Below are positions 45,321 to 55,128 of a stretch of DNA of 64,000 nucleotides, one piece after another. The position numbers and the translations under genes were made by a program. Source of the stretch: Bacteroides caccae (GTDB lineage: Bacteria > Bacteroidota > Bacteroidia > Bacteroidales > Bacteroidaceae); NCBI RefSeq assembly GCF_002222615.2, contig NZ_CP022412.2, positions 2,418,001 to 2,482,000 on the forward strand, in the 5' to 3' direction. Positions within the stretch are counted from its first letter, which is position 1. Each line of letters starts with the position of its first letter. Under the pieces are notes generated by a model. It did not search any database. It was not told where the DNA came from and saw only the letters and a program-made list of their open reading frames with translations.

Positions 45321-47699
45321 TTAATATTCAAATGTGATTCCCAGTGTCGGAAGTAATGTTCCGCTTGATTGTTTAATGCGCTTCATCCTGTATCGTTGCG
45401 CAGCGGCGGGAGCTTCCGGGTTCTCGATGATGCCGGTACTCATAAGCACATCCTGCTGTTTCAGCTTGCTGACTGTGATGTTCTGCAAATCGAGATAAAA
45501 TCCCAGCATACAATGTTTCAGATAAAACGTTTTGTCCACGCGTACATCCACCTGCGCAAAAGCGGGGAGACGCTCTTTGTTATATTTCGAGTAATCGTAA
45601 TATGCTTTTCCCTGTGCATCCCATGCTGATACCAAAGACGACTTGGTTTCGTCATAAGGAGTGTACGGAGCACCGCCGATGCAGCTTACCTTCATACCGA
45701 AACTCCATTGATGCGGAAGATTATACGTTCCCCGCAGATTGAATATATAGCGGTTGTCCCACGCGGAGGCGATGTATTCGCTTTCTTTATCGTTGCGATA
45801 TTCACTCTTGAACAAGGTAAAGGAAGAAGCCAGATTCAGTTTCTTGGCAATAAGCCACTTCACCAAAATCTCCGCACCGTAGGAGCGCCCTTGTGCAGTG
45901 GAAGTAAGTAACTCATTACCGACTACTCCATAATCATTTCCTTTGCAGTTAAGAGGAATCCCGTCCGCTACGGAAAGAGGGATCTTATCATAATCTTTGT
46001 AGAATCCTTCTACGGATGCTTCGAAGGTATCTCCCTTTCGCCAACTGATTCCCAGACTTCCTTCACTCACTTTCATGTAACGGAGGTTGTATTTATTAGC
46101 GAAAGTCCCGTTATTATTCTTAAAACCGAGAGCCGTGTAGGCAGGGAGTTGATAATACAGTCCCGCATTTCCGCTTGCAAACCAATGATCGGCTAGTTGA
46201 TAGGAGAGTGACAGGCGGGGAGAAAGCTGGTCGGAAAGGTTCTTCATTGTCGATGAATAATCACTGGCGTCGGCCCGCAGACCTAGAGAGGCAGTGAAGC
46301 GGTCGTCCATTGAAGTGTAATTGATCGTTCCGAAAAGTCCCCAGCGCAAGATACCTAAATACGTGTGATAATCAAAAGTTTGCGGCTGGTTAGTGTACAC
46401 CCGTTGAAAGGTAGTGTTGGTATATTGGCTGTAATCCAGATTGACGCCGAGATTGATTTTCCAATTACGGAAAGTAGTGCTGTTCTCGAGACGGAGTTTC
46501 GTTTCCTGTTCGGTGGAACGGAGGCGGAGCATTAAGTTATCCGGATGGCTTTCATCGTTCCGGCGATATTTCGTATTACGGTTGTTCAGATAGCTATGGC
46601 TGACTACTGCCGATTGCACGTGTGCACCTGCATAATGACGATAGACTGCCCCCACAGTAAATGTCTCCTGTTTTATCTTAGGCAGATAACTCAGGATATA
46701 TTCATTGTCTTCACTGTCAGCTTTCGTATTCAGCCGCATATTATCAATTCCGCCCAGTCCTAATACCGTCAGTTCATTCTGCTCGTTAAACCGGGTTTTC
46801 AGTTTGAATTGTGCATCGGTAAAGGTTGGCAGGAAAGGCAAATCGAGCATATCAAACAGGAATTGCAGATAAGACTGGCGCACGGAAACCAAGTAGGAAG
46901 TCTTCTTGCCTATATGTCCGTTGGAAGCCAAAGAAACTTCGGAAGCTCCCAGTGTAGCCTTCAATGAATTGCGTTCCATATCTCCGTCGCGCAACTTGAA
47001 GTCGAGTACGGAACTAAGTGCATTTCCCTTATCCGCTGGGAAAGCGCCGGTATAGAAATTTACTTCCCGTATCAGGTCGGCGTTGAGGATTCCTACCGGA
47101 CCGCCGGATGCGCCTTGCGTACTGAAGTGGTTGATGTTGGGGATTTCCACTCCGTCAAGATAGAAGCGGTTTTCGGAAGGCGCCCCGCCTCGCACAATCA
47201 GGTCGTTGCGGTATCCTATTGGTGAAAAGGCGACTCCGGGGTAAGATTGCACGATGCGTGAAATATCCCGGTTGGCTCCCGGACTCTTTTCTATTTCCTG
47301 TATTCCGATAATGCGCAGGCTGACGGGACTTTCCACATCGCGCCGGAAAGGGGAGGCGGTGATTGTCACTCCTTCGAGTTCGGTCAGGTTCTCCTCCATT
47401 TCTATCGGGATGTTCAGGTTTTTGGTAGATAAGATGTATTCGGAGGTCGTAACGCTCTTGTATCCGATTGCCGATGCTTGCAGGCGGTAAATGCCCGGCG
47501 GCACTTGTTCAATGGTGAAACGCCCTTCAGCATTGGTGACACTGCCCTTATTCAGCCCAATAATCATCACATTGATAAATTCCAATGGCTGACGACTATT
47601 CTTGTCAATCACCGTTCCCTTTATCTGATGCATAGGTTGTGCTTGCAACAGAAGGAGCATAGTATTGAAAAACAGTAGAAGTGTCAACAATCTTTTCAT
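45321..47699 (-). CDS. TonB-dependent receptor
   Basis: 792 residues. Signal peptide, a CarboxypepD_reg-like domain (IKGTVIDKNSRQPLEFINVM, about 25-110), a plug with DISRIVQSYPGVAFSPIGYR and NDLIVRGGAPSENRFYLDGV, and a barrel ending in PTLGITFEY with a C-terminal aromatic. No SusD partner lies alongside and it is shorter than SusC proteins, so it is a classic receptor, probably for a siderophore or other ligand, or one partly orphaned. Downstream lies an M48 protease. Confidence 0.88.
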   Translation of the reverse strand: MKRLLTLLLFFNTMLLLLQAQPMHQIKGTVIDKNSRQPLEFINVMIIGLNKGSVTNAEGRFTIEQVPPGIYRLQASAIGYKSVTTSEYILSTKNLNIPIEMEENLTELEGVTITASPFRRDVESPVSLRIIGIQEIEKSPGANRDISRIVQSYPGVAFSPIGYRNDLIVRGGAPSENRFYLDGVEIPNINHFSTQGASGGPVGILNADLIREVNFYTGAFPADKGNALSSVLDFKLRDGDMERNSLKATLGASEVSLASNGHIGKKTSYLVSVRQSYLQFLFDMLDLPFLPTFTDAQFKLKTRFNEQNELTVLGLGGIDNMRLNTKADSEDNEYILSYLPKIKQETFTVGAVYRHYAGAHVQSAVVSHSYLNNRNTKYRRNDESHPDNLMLRLRSTEQETKLRLENSTTFRNWKINLGVNLDYSQYTNTTFQRVYTNQPQTFDYHTYLGILRWGLFGTINYTSMDDRFTASLGLRADASDYSSTMKNLSDQLSPRLSLSYQLADHWFASGNAGLYYQLPAYTALGFKNNNGTFANKYNLRYMKVSEGSLGISWRKGDTFEASVEGFYKDYDKIPLSVADGIPLNCKGNDYGVVGNELLTSTAQGRSYGAEILVKWLIAKKLNLASSFTLFKSEYRNDKESEYIASAWDNRYIFNLRGTYNLPHQWSFGMKVSCIGGAPYTPYDETKSSLVSAWDAQGKAYYDYSKYNKERLPAFAQVDVRVDKTFYLKHCMLGFYLDLQNITVSKLKQQDVLMSTGIIENPEAPAAAQRYRMKRIKQSSGTLLPTLGITFEY

Positions 47700-47813
47700 G
47701 CGGTTGCAGTTTAGTGCTGCGAAAGTACGAAAAAAGTATTAAAGAATGATATATTCAGTGAATAAAAAAAGAATATGTTCTATATTTGTGGGAAATATAA
47801 AAACAGATTCCTT

Positions 47814-48251
47814 ATGAAGACTGTAAAACTGATTACTTGCAATGACGCGATGAAGGCACATATCCTTCAGGGAGCGTTGGAGAACGAAGGGATTGAATCT
47901 ATTCTGCACAATGAAAACTTCTCTACCTTATATAAGAGTTGTGTGAGCAGCATAGCGGGAGTGGACATTCTGGTGGCGGATGATGATTATGAGAAAGCCG
48001 TTCAGGTGTTGAGAGATAACCAGAGTTGGCCGGAAGAATTGACGCTTTGCCCTTATTGCGGGTCGTCGGATATTAAGTTCAGGTTAAAAAAAGGACAGAG
48101 GCTGCGTGCTGTCGGTGCGGCAATACTTTCCATGTTGGCGGCAGCCCCTCCGGGAGATAATCATTGGGAATATACCTGCGGACAGTGCCAACGGACTTTT
48201 GAGGTGCCTGTTGCCAAGTTCCCTTCTTCAGAGGAAAAGGAGGAAGAATAA
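47814..48251 (+). CDS. DUF2007 domain protein with zinc-ribbon-like tail
   Basis: 145 residues from the ATG at 47814. The DUF2007 domain (KLITCNDAMKAHILQGALEN, GVDILVADDDYEKAVQVLRD) resembles a signal-transducing PII-like fold. The C-terminal part has CPYCGSSDIKF and CGQCQRTF, two CxxC pairs of a zinc ribbon. An earlier ATG at 47775 adds 13 unlikely residues. It may be co-transcribed with the esterase gene 24 bases downstream. Function unknown. Confidence 0.78.
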   Translation: MKTVKLITCNDAMKAHILQGALENEGIESILHNENFSTLYKSCVSSIAGVDILVADDDYEKAVQVLRDNQSWPEELTLCPYCGSSDIKFRLKKGQRLRAVGAAILSMLAAAPPGDNHWEYTCGQCQRTFEVPVAKFPSSEEKEEE

Positions 48252-48274
48252 TTTAATCTAACTATATACGTATA

Positions 48275-49093
48275 ATGAAAAAGAGAAATCTTCTGTTAGC
48301 TGCTTTATTATTGATATTGGTGGCCCCCTCTTTTGCTGCCAAAGTAGATACTTTATTAGTTAATAGCCCTTCCATGAATAAGGATGTACAGGTGGTGGTC
48401 GTTACGCCGGACGCTGCGTTGGGCAAGAAAGCGGTGGCTTGTCCCGTCATTTATCTGTTGCACGGTTATGGTGGAAATGCTAAAACATGGATCGGGGTGA
48501 AACCAGATCTTCCGCAGATTGCGGATGAAAAAGGAATCATCTTTGTTTGTCCGGACGGAAAGAATAGCTGGTACTGGGACAGTCCGAAAGATCCGTCTTA
48601 CCGTTACGAAACTTTTGTTTCATCGGAACTGGTGAAGTATATTGACGGACATTATAAGACGATTGCTGACAGGAAAGGACGTGCCATAACAGGATTGAGC
48701 ATGGGAGGACATGGGGCTATGTGGAACGCTATCCGTCATAAAGATACGTTTGGTGCCGGTGGAAGTACCAGTGGCGGGGTAGATATCCGTCCGTTCCCGT
48801 TGAACTGGGATATGTCGAAACAGTTGGGCGAATTTGCATACAATAAAAAGGTATGGGATGAACATACGGTTATCAATCAGATTGACAAGATAGAAAACGG
48901 GGATTTGGCTATCATTATCGACTGTGGTGAAGCGGATTTCTTTCTGAATGTGAACAAGGATTTGCATAACCGTCTGTTGGCCCGGAAGATTAACCATGAC
49001 TTTATCACTCGTCCCGGCGGACATAACGGGAAGTATTGGAATAACTCCATTGACTATCAGATTCTGTTCTTTGATAAGTTTTTCAAGAAATAA
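48275..49093 (+). CDS. Secreted alpha/beta-hydrolase esterase
   Basis: 272 residues. Signal peptide (LLLAALLLILVAPSFAAK), oxyanion LLHGYGGNAKTWIG, nucleophile elbow RAITGLSMGGHGAMWNAIRH, acid in IIDCGEADFFLN and catalytic histidine in PGGHNGKYW. This is the esterase-D/feruloyl or tributyrin esterase type. A carbohydrate-ester substrate is plausible for a periplasmic enzyme in Bacteroides but not shown. Strong terminator downstream. Confidence 0.85.
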   Translation: MKKRNLLLAALLLILVAPSFAAKVDTLLVNSPSMNKDVQVVVVTPDAALGKKAVACPVIYLLHGYGGNAKTWIGVKPDLPQIADEKGIIFVCPDGKNSWYWDSPKDPSYRYETFVSSELVKYIDGHYKTIADRKGRAITGLSMGGHGAMWNAIRHKDTFGAGGSTSGGVDIRPFPLNWDMSKQLGEFAYNKKVWDEHTVINQIDKIENGDLAIIIDCGEADFFLNVNKDLHNRLLARKINHDFITRPGGHNGKYWNNSIDYQILFFDKFFKK

Positions 49094-49175
49094 AAGGGCT
49101 AATGCTTGACTTTAGCTTTTGGATGTCGTATCTTTGGATACATAATCATAAAATAGATTGAGGTTAAACTACGAT

Positions 49176-49208
49176 AAAAGGAGAAAGCATTGGCTTTCTC
49201 CTTTTTTT
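49176..49208 (+). terminator. Terminator of the esterase transcript
   Basis: AAAAGGAGAAAGC pairs perfectly with GCTTTCTCCTTTT around ATTG, followed by TTTT. The gene-free stretch to 49466 otherwise holds a tandem repeat (49304-49369) and a short hairpin AAAGCGG/CCGCTTT near 49384-49403. Confidence 0.85.
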
Positions 49209-49303
49209 ATTGTATGCCGGATGTGTGAGAACTTGACCCCGGCTCATAACGGGCGTAAGCTCGGGGATGAAAGCACTTTAGCTGACGGACTACGACAAAT
49301 TAC

Positions 49304-49369
49304 ACGCTCTGTCAGGTTGGAACAGACGCTCTGTTTACCGGAAACAGACGCTCTGTTAAGTAGATTTAG
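49304..49369. repeat. Three 22-base tandem repeats with palindromic cores
   Basis: Units start at 49304, 49326 and 49348, each beginning ACGCTCTGT. The word AACAGACGCTCTGTT, a palindrome with a CGC centre, is complete at 49321-49335 and 49343-49357. The spacing of 22 bases suits stacked binding sites of a dimeric protein; there is no gene in the stretch. Confidence 0.7.
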
Positions 49370-49466
49370 AGCGTGCGTTTTGAAAAAGCGGAGTAATGCC
49401 GCTTTCTCTGTTAATGATGCATAAATCTGCTCTTGACAAAAGAATGCCGAAATTGTAGTCTGGCTA

Positions 49467-50876
49467 TTATTTGATTCTTAATCCGCTTCCTCCTATGAAC
49501 AACCGGCTCGAAGGACTATTCACACTTTTCTCTATCTTGATTCGTGTGCTTGGAGTTTCTTCTTCCTCTTCTTTAGGCGGATAAGTTCCGTTCAATACTC
49601 CGAGGGCAACACTCAACAAAGTTTCCTTTTCATCACCGAAAGGCAGGAAAGTTAAGTAATCTGTTGAAGCATTGACTGAGTATGTCGGTTTGAATCCGGG
49701 GTAAGTATCATGCTCGGAGTCATAGATAGTAGCTACAACCGGATTGACGGACCATTGGAATTCTTCGTTGATGAATTGTTCCGTGGCTACATTTTGTCCT
49801 TTTGTTGAACTGCCGATAGCTATTAATTTTTGAATCTTTCCGTTCAGGCAGTGCATTAGCATTTCCGGTGCTCCTGCTGTTTCTCCGCCAATCAGGACGA
49901 TAAGGGTTGTTAAGTCCAGGTTCTTGCCGCCGGAGGTATTTAAAAGTTTGGAGTCAAATGTCAGGGTCACATCTTTATCCGTGTTCTTGTCATTATATTC
50001 CAGAAATCCCATTGTCTGGTCAAGATAATAAGAAGACACAAGCATCGTACTCAACAACTGTACGCAATCAATGCTTCCTCCTTTGTTGTATCGCAGGTCG
50101 AGTATTACCTCGTGAATATTCTTCTGAGCAAGCTCATCCGACCATTCGCGTAATTCGGCGTTGTATTTTTCCGGACTCTCTTTGGTGCCTGCCGTAAAAC
50201 TGTTGTACATCAGATAGCCGACTTCACTTCCATCGGTCAGTGTCAGTGTTTTCTTACAGTGAACCGGATTGTCTACCAATGGTACGGCTGCACCAATCTT
50301 TACCGGATCACCTACCGGAACAACCCGGTAAATTTCTTCTTCTTCACCTTCTACCGGTGGCTCTGTGGGCGGAACTAATTGATATTTTCCTAAAGTAACT
50401 TCCAAGGGTTCCGTACCTTGCAGTAGTTGGCTTTCATATTTCTTGCTGATATAGGAGGTGTCTACTTTCACAATCCAGTCGCCCCGTTTCAGTACGGCCG
50501 CGGCCGGAGAACCGGGAATGACATAAGTAATCAGTGCGTTGTAAGCAGTGTCAATGTCCGGGTTGCGAACCAATGAATAGTCGAATCCATAGCTTGGCAG
50601 CGGAGTCTCCATGACAGAATCGACGAACGAATAACTGTCGTTCTTCGACTTTACTTTTGACAAGAACTGGGCAGGTTCCAGAAACAGATTCGCATCATCG
50701 TAGGAAGGTAGGTCTTGATACCACAGATAGTTCTGTTGCATGATATCGTACATCCATGTGTCCAATGCAGTCATGTGGGCATACTCCGGCCAGCGGTCGA
50801 CACCGCAGGAGAAAAAGCCGCTGATAGATACGATAACCAGGGCAGGTATAAGGATTATCTTTCTTAATTTTGTCAT
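49467..50876 (-). CDS. S41-type lipoprotein, probable pseudoprotease
   Basis: About 469 residues from the ATG at 50876. Signal peptide with lipobox FFSCG, a PDZ-like part (IPGSPAAAVLKRGDWIVKVD) and an S41 core (VGYLMYNSFTAG, VILDLRYNKGGSIDCVQLLS). The usual TASASE catalytic serine segment reads ETAGAPE, and the TVGKNV catalytic lysine segment reads TKGQNV, so Ser becomes Gly and Lys becomes Gln by my alignment. The protein may bind peptides without cutting them. A nearby Lys two residues earlier (STKG) could in principle substitute, so inactivity is not certain. Confidence 0.8.
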   Translation of the reverse strand: MTKLRKIILIPALVIVSISGFFSCGVDRWPEYAHMTALDTWMYDIMQQNYLWYQDLPSYDDANLFLEPAQFLSKVKSKNDSYSFVDSVMETPLPSYGFDYSLVRNPDIDTAYNALITYVIPGSPAAAVLKRGDWIVKVDTSYISKKYESQLLQGTEPLEVTLGKYQLVPPTEPPVEGEEEEIYRVVPVGDPVKIGAAVPLVDNPVHCKKTLTLTDGSEVGYLMYNSFTAGTKESPEKYNAELREWSDELAQKNIHEVILDLRYNKGGSIDCVQLLSTMLVSSYYLDQTMGFLEYNDKNTDKDVTLTFDSKLLNTSGGKNLDLTTLIVLIGGETAGAPEMLMHCLNGKIQKLIAIGSSTKGQNVATEQFINEEFQWSVNPVVATIYDSEHDTYPGFKPTYSVNASTDYLTFLPFGDEKETLLSVALGVLNGTYPPKEEEEETPSTRIKIEKSVNSPSSRLFIGGSGLRIK

Positions 50877-50897
50877 TATAAAAAGCTTTTCACTGTG

Positions 50898-50905
50898 CAA
50901 ATGTA
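50898..50905 (-). promoter_or_regulatory. Promoter box of the S41-type gene
   Basis: TACATTTG on the minus strand, 22 bases before the start codon at 50876. Confidence 0.5.
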
Positions 50906-50984
50906 GGAAATACTTTGCTTATCTACCACATTTATGGTATAAAAATGCCTTCAATGTGTGATTGGTTGTTAGCGGATATGGCCT

Positions 50985-50992
50985 TATCTTTG
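50985..50992 (+). promoter_or_regulatory. Promoter box of mnmA
   Basis: TATCTTTG, 41 bases before the mnmA start. Confidence 0.6.
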
Positions 50993-51032
50993 CCATATCA
51001 AAGTTATCAATAGGTATTAATAGGATTTTTGG

Positions 51033-52097
51033 ATGGATATAGCTGCATTATTATCGGGAGGTGTCGACAGTTCGGTGGTCGTACATCTCCTTTGTGAGCA
51101 AGGATACAAGCCGACTCTTTTTTATATTAAGATCGGCATGGACGGGGCGGAATATATGGATTGTTCGGCAGAGGAAGATATTGAATTGTCTACCGCTACT
51201 GCCCGTAAATACGGTCTGTCTTTGGAGGTGGTGGATTTACATCGCGAGTATTGGGACAATGTGGCGGCCTATGCCATTGATAAGATTAAGAAGGGGCTGA
51301 CACCCAATCCGGATGTGATGTGCAACAAACTTATTAAGTTTGGCTGCTTTGAACAGCGTATCGGAAAAGACTTTGATTATACGGCTACCGGACATTACGC
51401 CACTACCTTGCAACGTAACGGTAAGACGTGGCTCGGGACAGCGAAAGATCCTGTAAAGGACCAGACGGACTTCCTTGCACAAATAGATTATCTGCAAGTT
51501 TCCAAGCTGATGTTTCCCATTGGCGGACTGATGAAGCATGAAGTGCGTGAGATAGCGTTGAATGCAGACTTACCGAGTGCCCGGAGAAAAGACAGTCAGG
51601 GCATTTGCTTTCTCGGAAAGATAAACTACAATGATTTTGTCCGCCGCTTTTTGGGAGAAAAGGAAGGGATGATTATCGAATTGGAGACTGGTAAGAAACT
51701 GGGTACGCATCGGGGGTATTGGTTTCATACGATCGGTCAGCGCAAGGGGCTAGGATTAAGTGGTGGTCCTTGGTTTGTGATAAAGAAAGATATTCAGGAG
51801 AATATTATCTATGTGTCCCGTGGTTACGGTGTGAAAACACAATACGGCAATGAACTTCGCATCAACGATTTCCATTTTATTACGGATAATCCGTGGCAGT
51901 CAGCAGGAAAGGAGATAGACATCACTTTCAAGATTCGCCATACTCCCGAATTTACGAAAGGGAAACTTGTGCAGGAAGGAGAGAGGCAGTTCCGTATCTT
52001 GTCTTCTGAAAAGTTGCAGGGTATTGCCCCCGGACAGTTCGGAGTTGTTTATGATGAGGCTGCGCAGGTTTGCGTGGGGAGTGGGGAAATCGGATGA
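51033..52097 (+). CDS. mnmA: tRNA-specific 2-thiouridylase
   Basis: 354 residues. Puts sulfur on U34 of tRNA-Lys, -Glu and -Gln. Seen: PP-loop [15 protein letters not shown], the first catalytic cysteine in [21 protein letters not shown], and the second in [19 protein letters not shown], then a C-terminal barrel ([20 protein letters not shown]). Bacteroides commonly carries more than one mnmA copy; this one looks intact. Its 3' end is close to the convergent regulator gene. Confidence 0.93.
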   Translation: MDIAALLSGGVDSSVVVHLLCEQGYKPTLFYIKIGMDGAEYMDCSAEEDIELSTATARKYGLSLEVVDLHREYWDNVAAYAIDKIKKGLTPNPDVMCNKLIKFGCFEQRIGKDFDYTATGHYATTLQRNGKTWLGTAKDPVKDQTDFLAQIDYLQVSKLMFPIGGLMKHEVREIALNADLPSARRKDSQGICFLGKINYNDFVRRFLGEKEGMIIELETGKKLGTHRGYWFHTIGQRKGLGLSGGPWFVIKKDIQENIIYVSRGYGVKTQYGNELRINDFHFITDNPWQSAGKEIDITFKIRHTPEFTKGKLVQEGERQFRILSSEKLQGIAPGQFGVVYDEAAQVCVGSGEIG

Positions 52098-52138
52098 AGA
52101 GCTTCTTGCAGGGATTGACGCCGTGAAGTAGATTATTT

Positions 52139-52798
52139 TTAGATATAATATTCCGCCAAATCCACAATCCCTGCCCGCATCGCATATTTAGTCGCTTCGT
52201 GCACATTATTCACTCCCAGTTTCCGGAAGATATTTTTGCGGTGGCTGTTAATAGTATGGAAGCTTAGATTTTTTTCCGCTGCAATCTCTTTCGTTGTTTT
52301 CCCCAGTGCAATTTCTTTCAGGATATTCTTTTCCGTTTGCGTCAGCAAATGGTCTTCTGTCATTGTGCCGGCTACAGGAGAAGCAGCGCCTGAAAGCAGC
52401 AGGTTGCTGACATGATTGCAGATATACCGTTGTTTACGGCCGGCACATTGGATAGCAGTCATGATTTCCTCTTTTGAATTATCTTTCATCACTACCCCGA
52501 AAGCCATACTGCTGAACAATACCTGACGGAGAAAATTAATACTTAACTCATCCGAGAACAGAATCCAGTCGACCTCTTTGAATCTTTCCTGCAAGACAAT
52601 CAGCTCATCCGCCCCGGCAAAATCGAATAGCGTATAATCCAGCACTACCACCGCTTGCGGATACAACCGGAGCTGCTGAATCAGTTCTGCCTTGTTGTCA
52701 GCTTCTAAGAGGGTGGCAACATCTTTCTGTTTGCTTAGCAGAAACATCATCCCCGCTTTACTGATGTCCTGATTGTCTGCGATGATATATTCTCTCAT
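52139..52798 (-). CDS. NarL/FixJ-type response regulator
   Basis: 219 residues. Receiver-like domain with phosphoacceptor Asp in VVVLDYTLFD (about 54) and Lys in VVMKDNSKEE, then a LuxR helix-turn-helix (TQTEKNILKEIALGKTTKEI, AAEKNLSFHTINSHRKNIFR). The acid pocket at the start (ADNQD) is partial. No kinase sits nearby. Its targets cannot be read from here. Confidence 0.85.
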   Translation of the reverse strand: MREYIIADNQDISKAGMMFLLSKQKDVATLLEADNKAELIQQLRLYPQAVVVLDYTLFDFAGADELIVLQERFKEVDWILFSDELSINFLRQVLFSSMAFGVVMKDNSKEEIMTAIQCAGRKQRYICNHVSNLLLSGAASPVAGTMTEDHLLTQTEKNILKEIALGKTTKEIAAEKNLSFHTINSHRKNIFRKLGVNNVHEATKYAMRAGIVDLAEYYI

Positions 52799-52819
52799 AG
52801 GAAATTAATGAATTAAAAA

Positions 52820-52865
52820 AACTCCGCTACAAATGTACGCATTTTGCGCGATTTGTAGCGGAGTT
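52820..52865 (-). terminator. Terminator of the DUF4251 gene
   Basis: A perfect 15-base stem (52820-52834 with 52851-52865), followed on the minus strand by seven T. Confidence 0.85.
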
Positions 52866-52888
52866 GTTCCAAGATTCTTGTATCCCGA

Positions 52889-53479
52889 TTACCAGGAACG
52901 TCCTTTGAAGATGTTGGACTGGTCGAGCGGAATGATATTTCCGTTCAGTGTCAGGTTATTGTTGCTGAAGTTAGGGCTGATTGTAACTGAAGCGTTGTTG
53001 TCTCCGTTGCTCATGGTGATAAATACTTGAGCGGAGATACCGATACCTTGAACGCTGAATGAGCAGTTCACATTACCTTTCTTGTCGACATTCATCTTCA
53101 TGTCCGAAGAATTACCGTCTACTGTGACACCACCGATTCCGTTAGGGCCGGGATAAGGAGTGTTGAAAGCAGTCTGTACTGTGGCTCTATTGCCGTTCAT
53201 CAGAACGAAGTTAGTGTTTGAAGTAACAAAAGCGCTCATGCCATTGCGGAATATTACCTGATTGGCTTCCAGAACGAACTGTTTATTCTTCAAAGCCTGT
53301 ACGGCTTGTTGATAAGCTGCCATGTCCTGCACCTGTTCTTCGGCACGGAGTTTAGCTCTTTCCGCATCTCTTTGAGTTTTTCTTTCTGCGCGGCGTGCTG
53401 CTGCGTTACTTTCCTGTGCATACATCATCGTGCTTGCACTTACTAATACTAATGCTAATAATGCAATAAACTTTTTCAT
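52889..53479 (-). CDS. DUF4251 family secreted protein
   Basis: 197 residues from the ATG at 53479. Signal peptide (FIALLALVLVSASTMMYA), a basic helical stretch (AAARRAERKTQRDAERAKLR), and the DUF4251 domain (QFVLEANQVIFRNGMSAFVT, NFVLMNGNRATVQTAF, GIGGVTVDGNSSDMKMNVDK). The function of the family is unknown. A longer frame begins at 53590 but overlaps the next gene. Single gene with strong terminator. Confidence 0.85.
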   Translation of the reverse strand: MKKFIALLALVLVSASTMMYAQESNAAARRAERKTQRDAERAKLRAEEQVQDMAAYQQAVQALKNKQFVLEANQVIFRNGMSAFVTSNTNFVLMNGNRATVQTAFNTPYPGPNGIGGVTVDGNSSDMKMNVDKKGNVNCSFSVQGIGISAQVFITMSNGDNNASVTISPNFSNNNLTLNGNIIPLDQSNIFKGRSW

Positions 53480-53546
53480 AACTTTTTTTTGTTTAGGTTT
53501 AATACGTTGTCCGTTTATTGCAAAAACAAAGTCTGTGCCAGATTGT

Positions 53547-54974
53547 TCACGAGCGTCGCGCAATTTTATATCCGATCGCTGCGACGGCAATACTCATTAA
53601 AGGGCTGATAATGTTGAAAAAACAATAGGGAAGATATACCAATGTGGGGACGCTTAGTATTGTAGCCTGCGTCATCCCGCAGGTATTCCAGGGGATCAGC
53701 ACGGATGTAACGGTTACTGAATCCTCGGTCGTCCGGCTCAGCAAACAACTTTCGTAACCTTTTTTAGCATAAATGTCGCGGAACATATTTCCGGTCAGAA
53801 TGATACTGATGTATTGGTCGGCAGTTGCCAGATTGAGGAACAACCCGGAACAAACCGTAGCTCCCACCACGCTGACTGTTTTCTTCATAAAACGGACAAA
53901 GATAGAAGTGATACTTCCCAACATACCGCTGGCTGTCATCGCTCCGCCAAAGCACATGGCACATAAGATCAGCCAAATCGTATTCATCATGCCGGACATG
54001 CCACGTGTAGCGATTAAATCTGTCAAAACGGCATTATCTGTATGCAGACTTGTACTTCCGTAGAAGGTCATCATCAGTCCTTTGAACAGCGAATCGAAGC
54101 CGGAGGCAGCCATTCCCGAAATCTCCTGTAATAAATCCGGTTGAAATATCAGGGCAAAGATGCCTGCCAGCAATGTTGACAGGAACAGCGTAATGATAGA
54201 AGGTACCTTACGTGCAATCAATATTCCCGTGGCGACCGGAACAATCAGAAGCCATGGTGTGATATGGAACTTCTCATTCAGTGCGGCGGCCACCTCCGTG
54301 ATATGTTGCGTATTGTTGGCATCATGTGAGAATCCCGCTACGGTGAAAATAATCAGGGTAATGACAAGAGAAGGAATCGTGGTTATCATCATGTAGCGGA
54401 TATGGCGGAAGAGGGGAGTGTCTGTGACGGAGGCTGCCAATATGGTAGTTTCCGACAATGGAGATACCTTGTCGCCAAAATAGGCACCGGAGATAATCGC
54501 TCCTGCAATCCAACCTTCTTCAAATCCCTGCGCCTTACCGATCCCCATTAATGCGATACCGATAGTGGCAATTGTAGTCCACGAACTTCCGGTCATGACT
54601 GAAATCAGTACGCAGATAATGCAGGTGGATGCAAGGAAGAAACTTGGGTGGATAATCTGCATTCCATAATAAATCAGCGTAGGCACTACACCGCTAATCA
54701 TCCAGATACCGCTGAGCGCACCAATAATCAGCAGGATAATGATAGCAGTTGTCACTCCGGCTACGTTGTTTGTAATAGCCAGCTCGTAGTCTTTCCATGG
54801 AATTTTGTAGAATGCCATGCCGATAAGGATACAGACTGCGGTGGTAGTAAGCAGTGACACTTGGCTGCCGCCACTCAGTGCGTCGCTGCCGAAAGTATGG
54901 ATAGTAGCGAATAATAATAGAACAAGTACAATAATCGGTATCAGTGATACGAGTGGGGAAGGAGCTTTTTTCAT
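53547..54974 (-). CDS. nhaC: NhaC-type Na+/H+ antiporter
   Basis: 475 residues with about 12 membrane helices. Typical NhaC segments: SGIWMISGVVPTLIYYGMQI, ISGAYFGDKVSPLSETTILA, and SVTVTSVLIPWNTCGMTQAT with the conserved IPWNTCG. Exchanges sodium for protons at the inner membrane. Single gene. Confidence 0.9.
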   Translation of the reverse strand: MKKAPSPLVSLIPIIVLVLLLFATIHTFGSDALSGGSQVSLLTTTAVCILIGMAFYKIPWKDYELAITNNVAGVTTAIIILLIIGALSGIWMISGVVPTLIYYGMQIIHPSFFLASTCIICVLISVMTGSSWTTIATIGIALMGIGKAQGFEEGWIAGAIISGAYFGDKVSPLSETTILAASVTDTPLFRHIRYMMITTIPSLVITLIIFTVAGFSHDANNTQHITEVAAALNEKFHITPWLLIVPVATGILIARKVPSIITLFLSTLLAGIFALIFQPDLLQEISGMAASGFDSLFKGLMMTFYGSTSLHTDNAVLTDLIATRGMSGMMNTIWLILCAMCFGGAMTASGMLGSITSIFVRFMKKTVSVVGATVCSGLFLNLATADQYISIILTGNMFRDIYAKKGYESCLLSRTTEDSVTVTSVLIPWNTCGMTQATILSVPTLVYLPYCFFNIISPLMSIAVAAIGYKIARRS

Positions 54975-55128
54975 GCTAAATTCTCTAATCCTTTTTTTGT
55001 TGTTTAGCTGATATTTATTTTTGGCTGCAAAGATACAACAAAAAGGTGGAAATCTTTTGCATTATGGGAGCGGGCAATAAAAATTATTATAAGTTTATAT
55101 TTTCTTGGAATATAGAAAGAGCTAACCT

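Noticed and set aside
45321..47699. The TonB-dependent receptor as SusC of a polysaccharide locus
   Set aside because: No SusD gene adjoins it and it is shorter than SusC proteins.
49304..49369. The 22-base repeats as a CRISPR array
   Set aside because: Units are contiguous without unique spacers and no cas gene is present.
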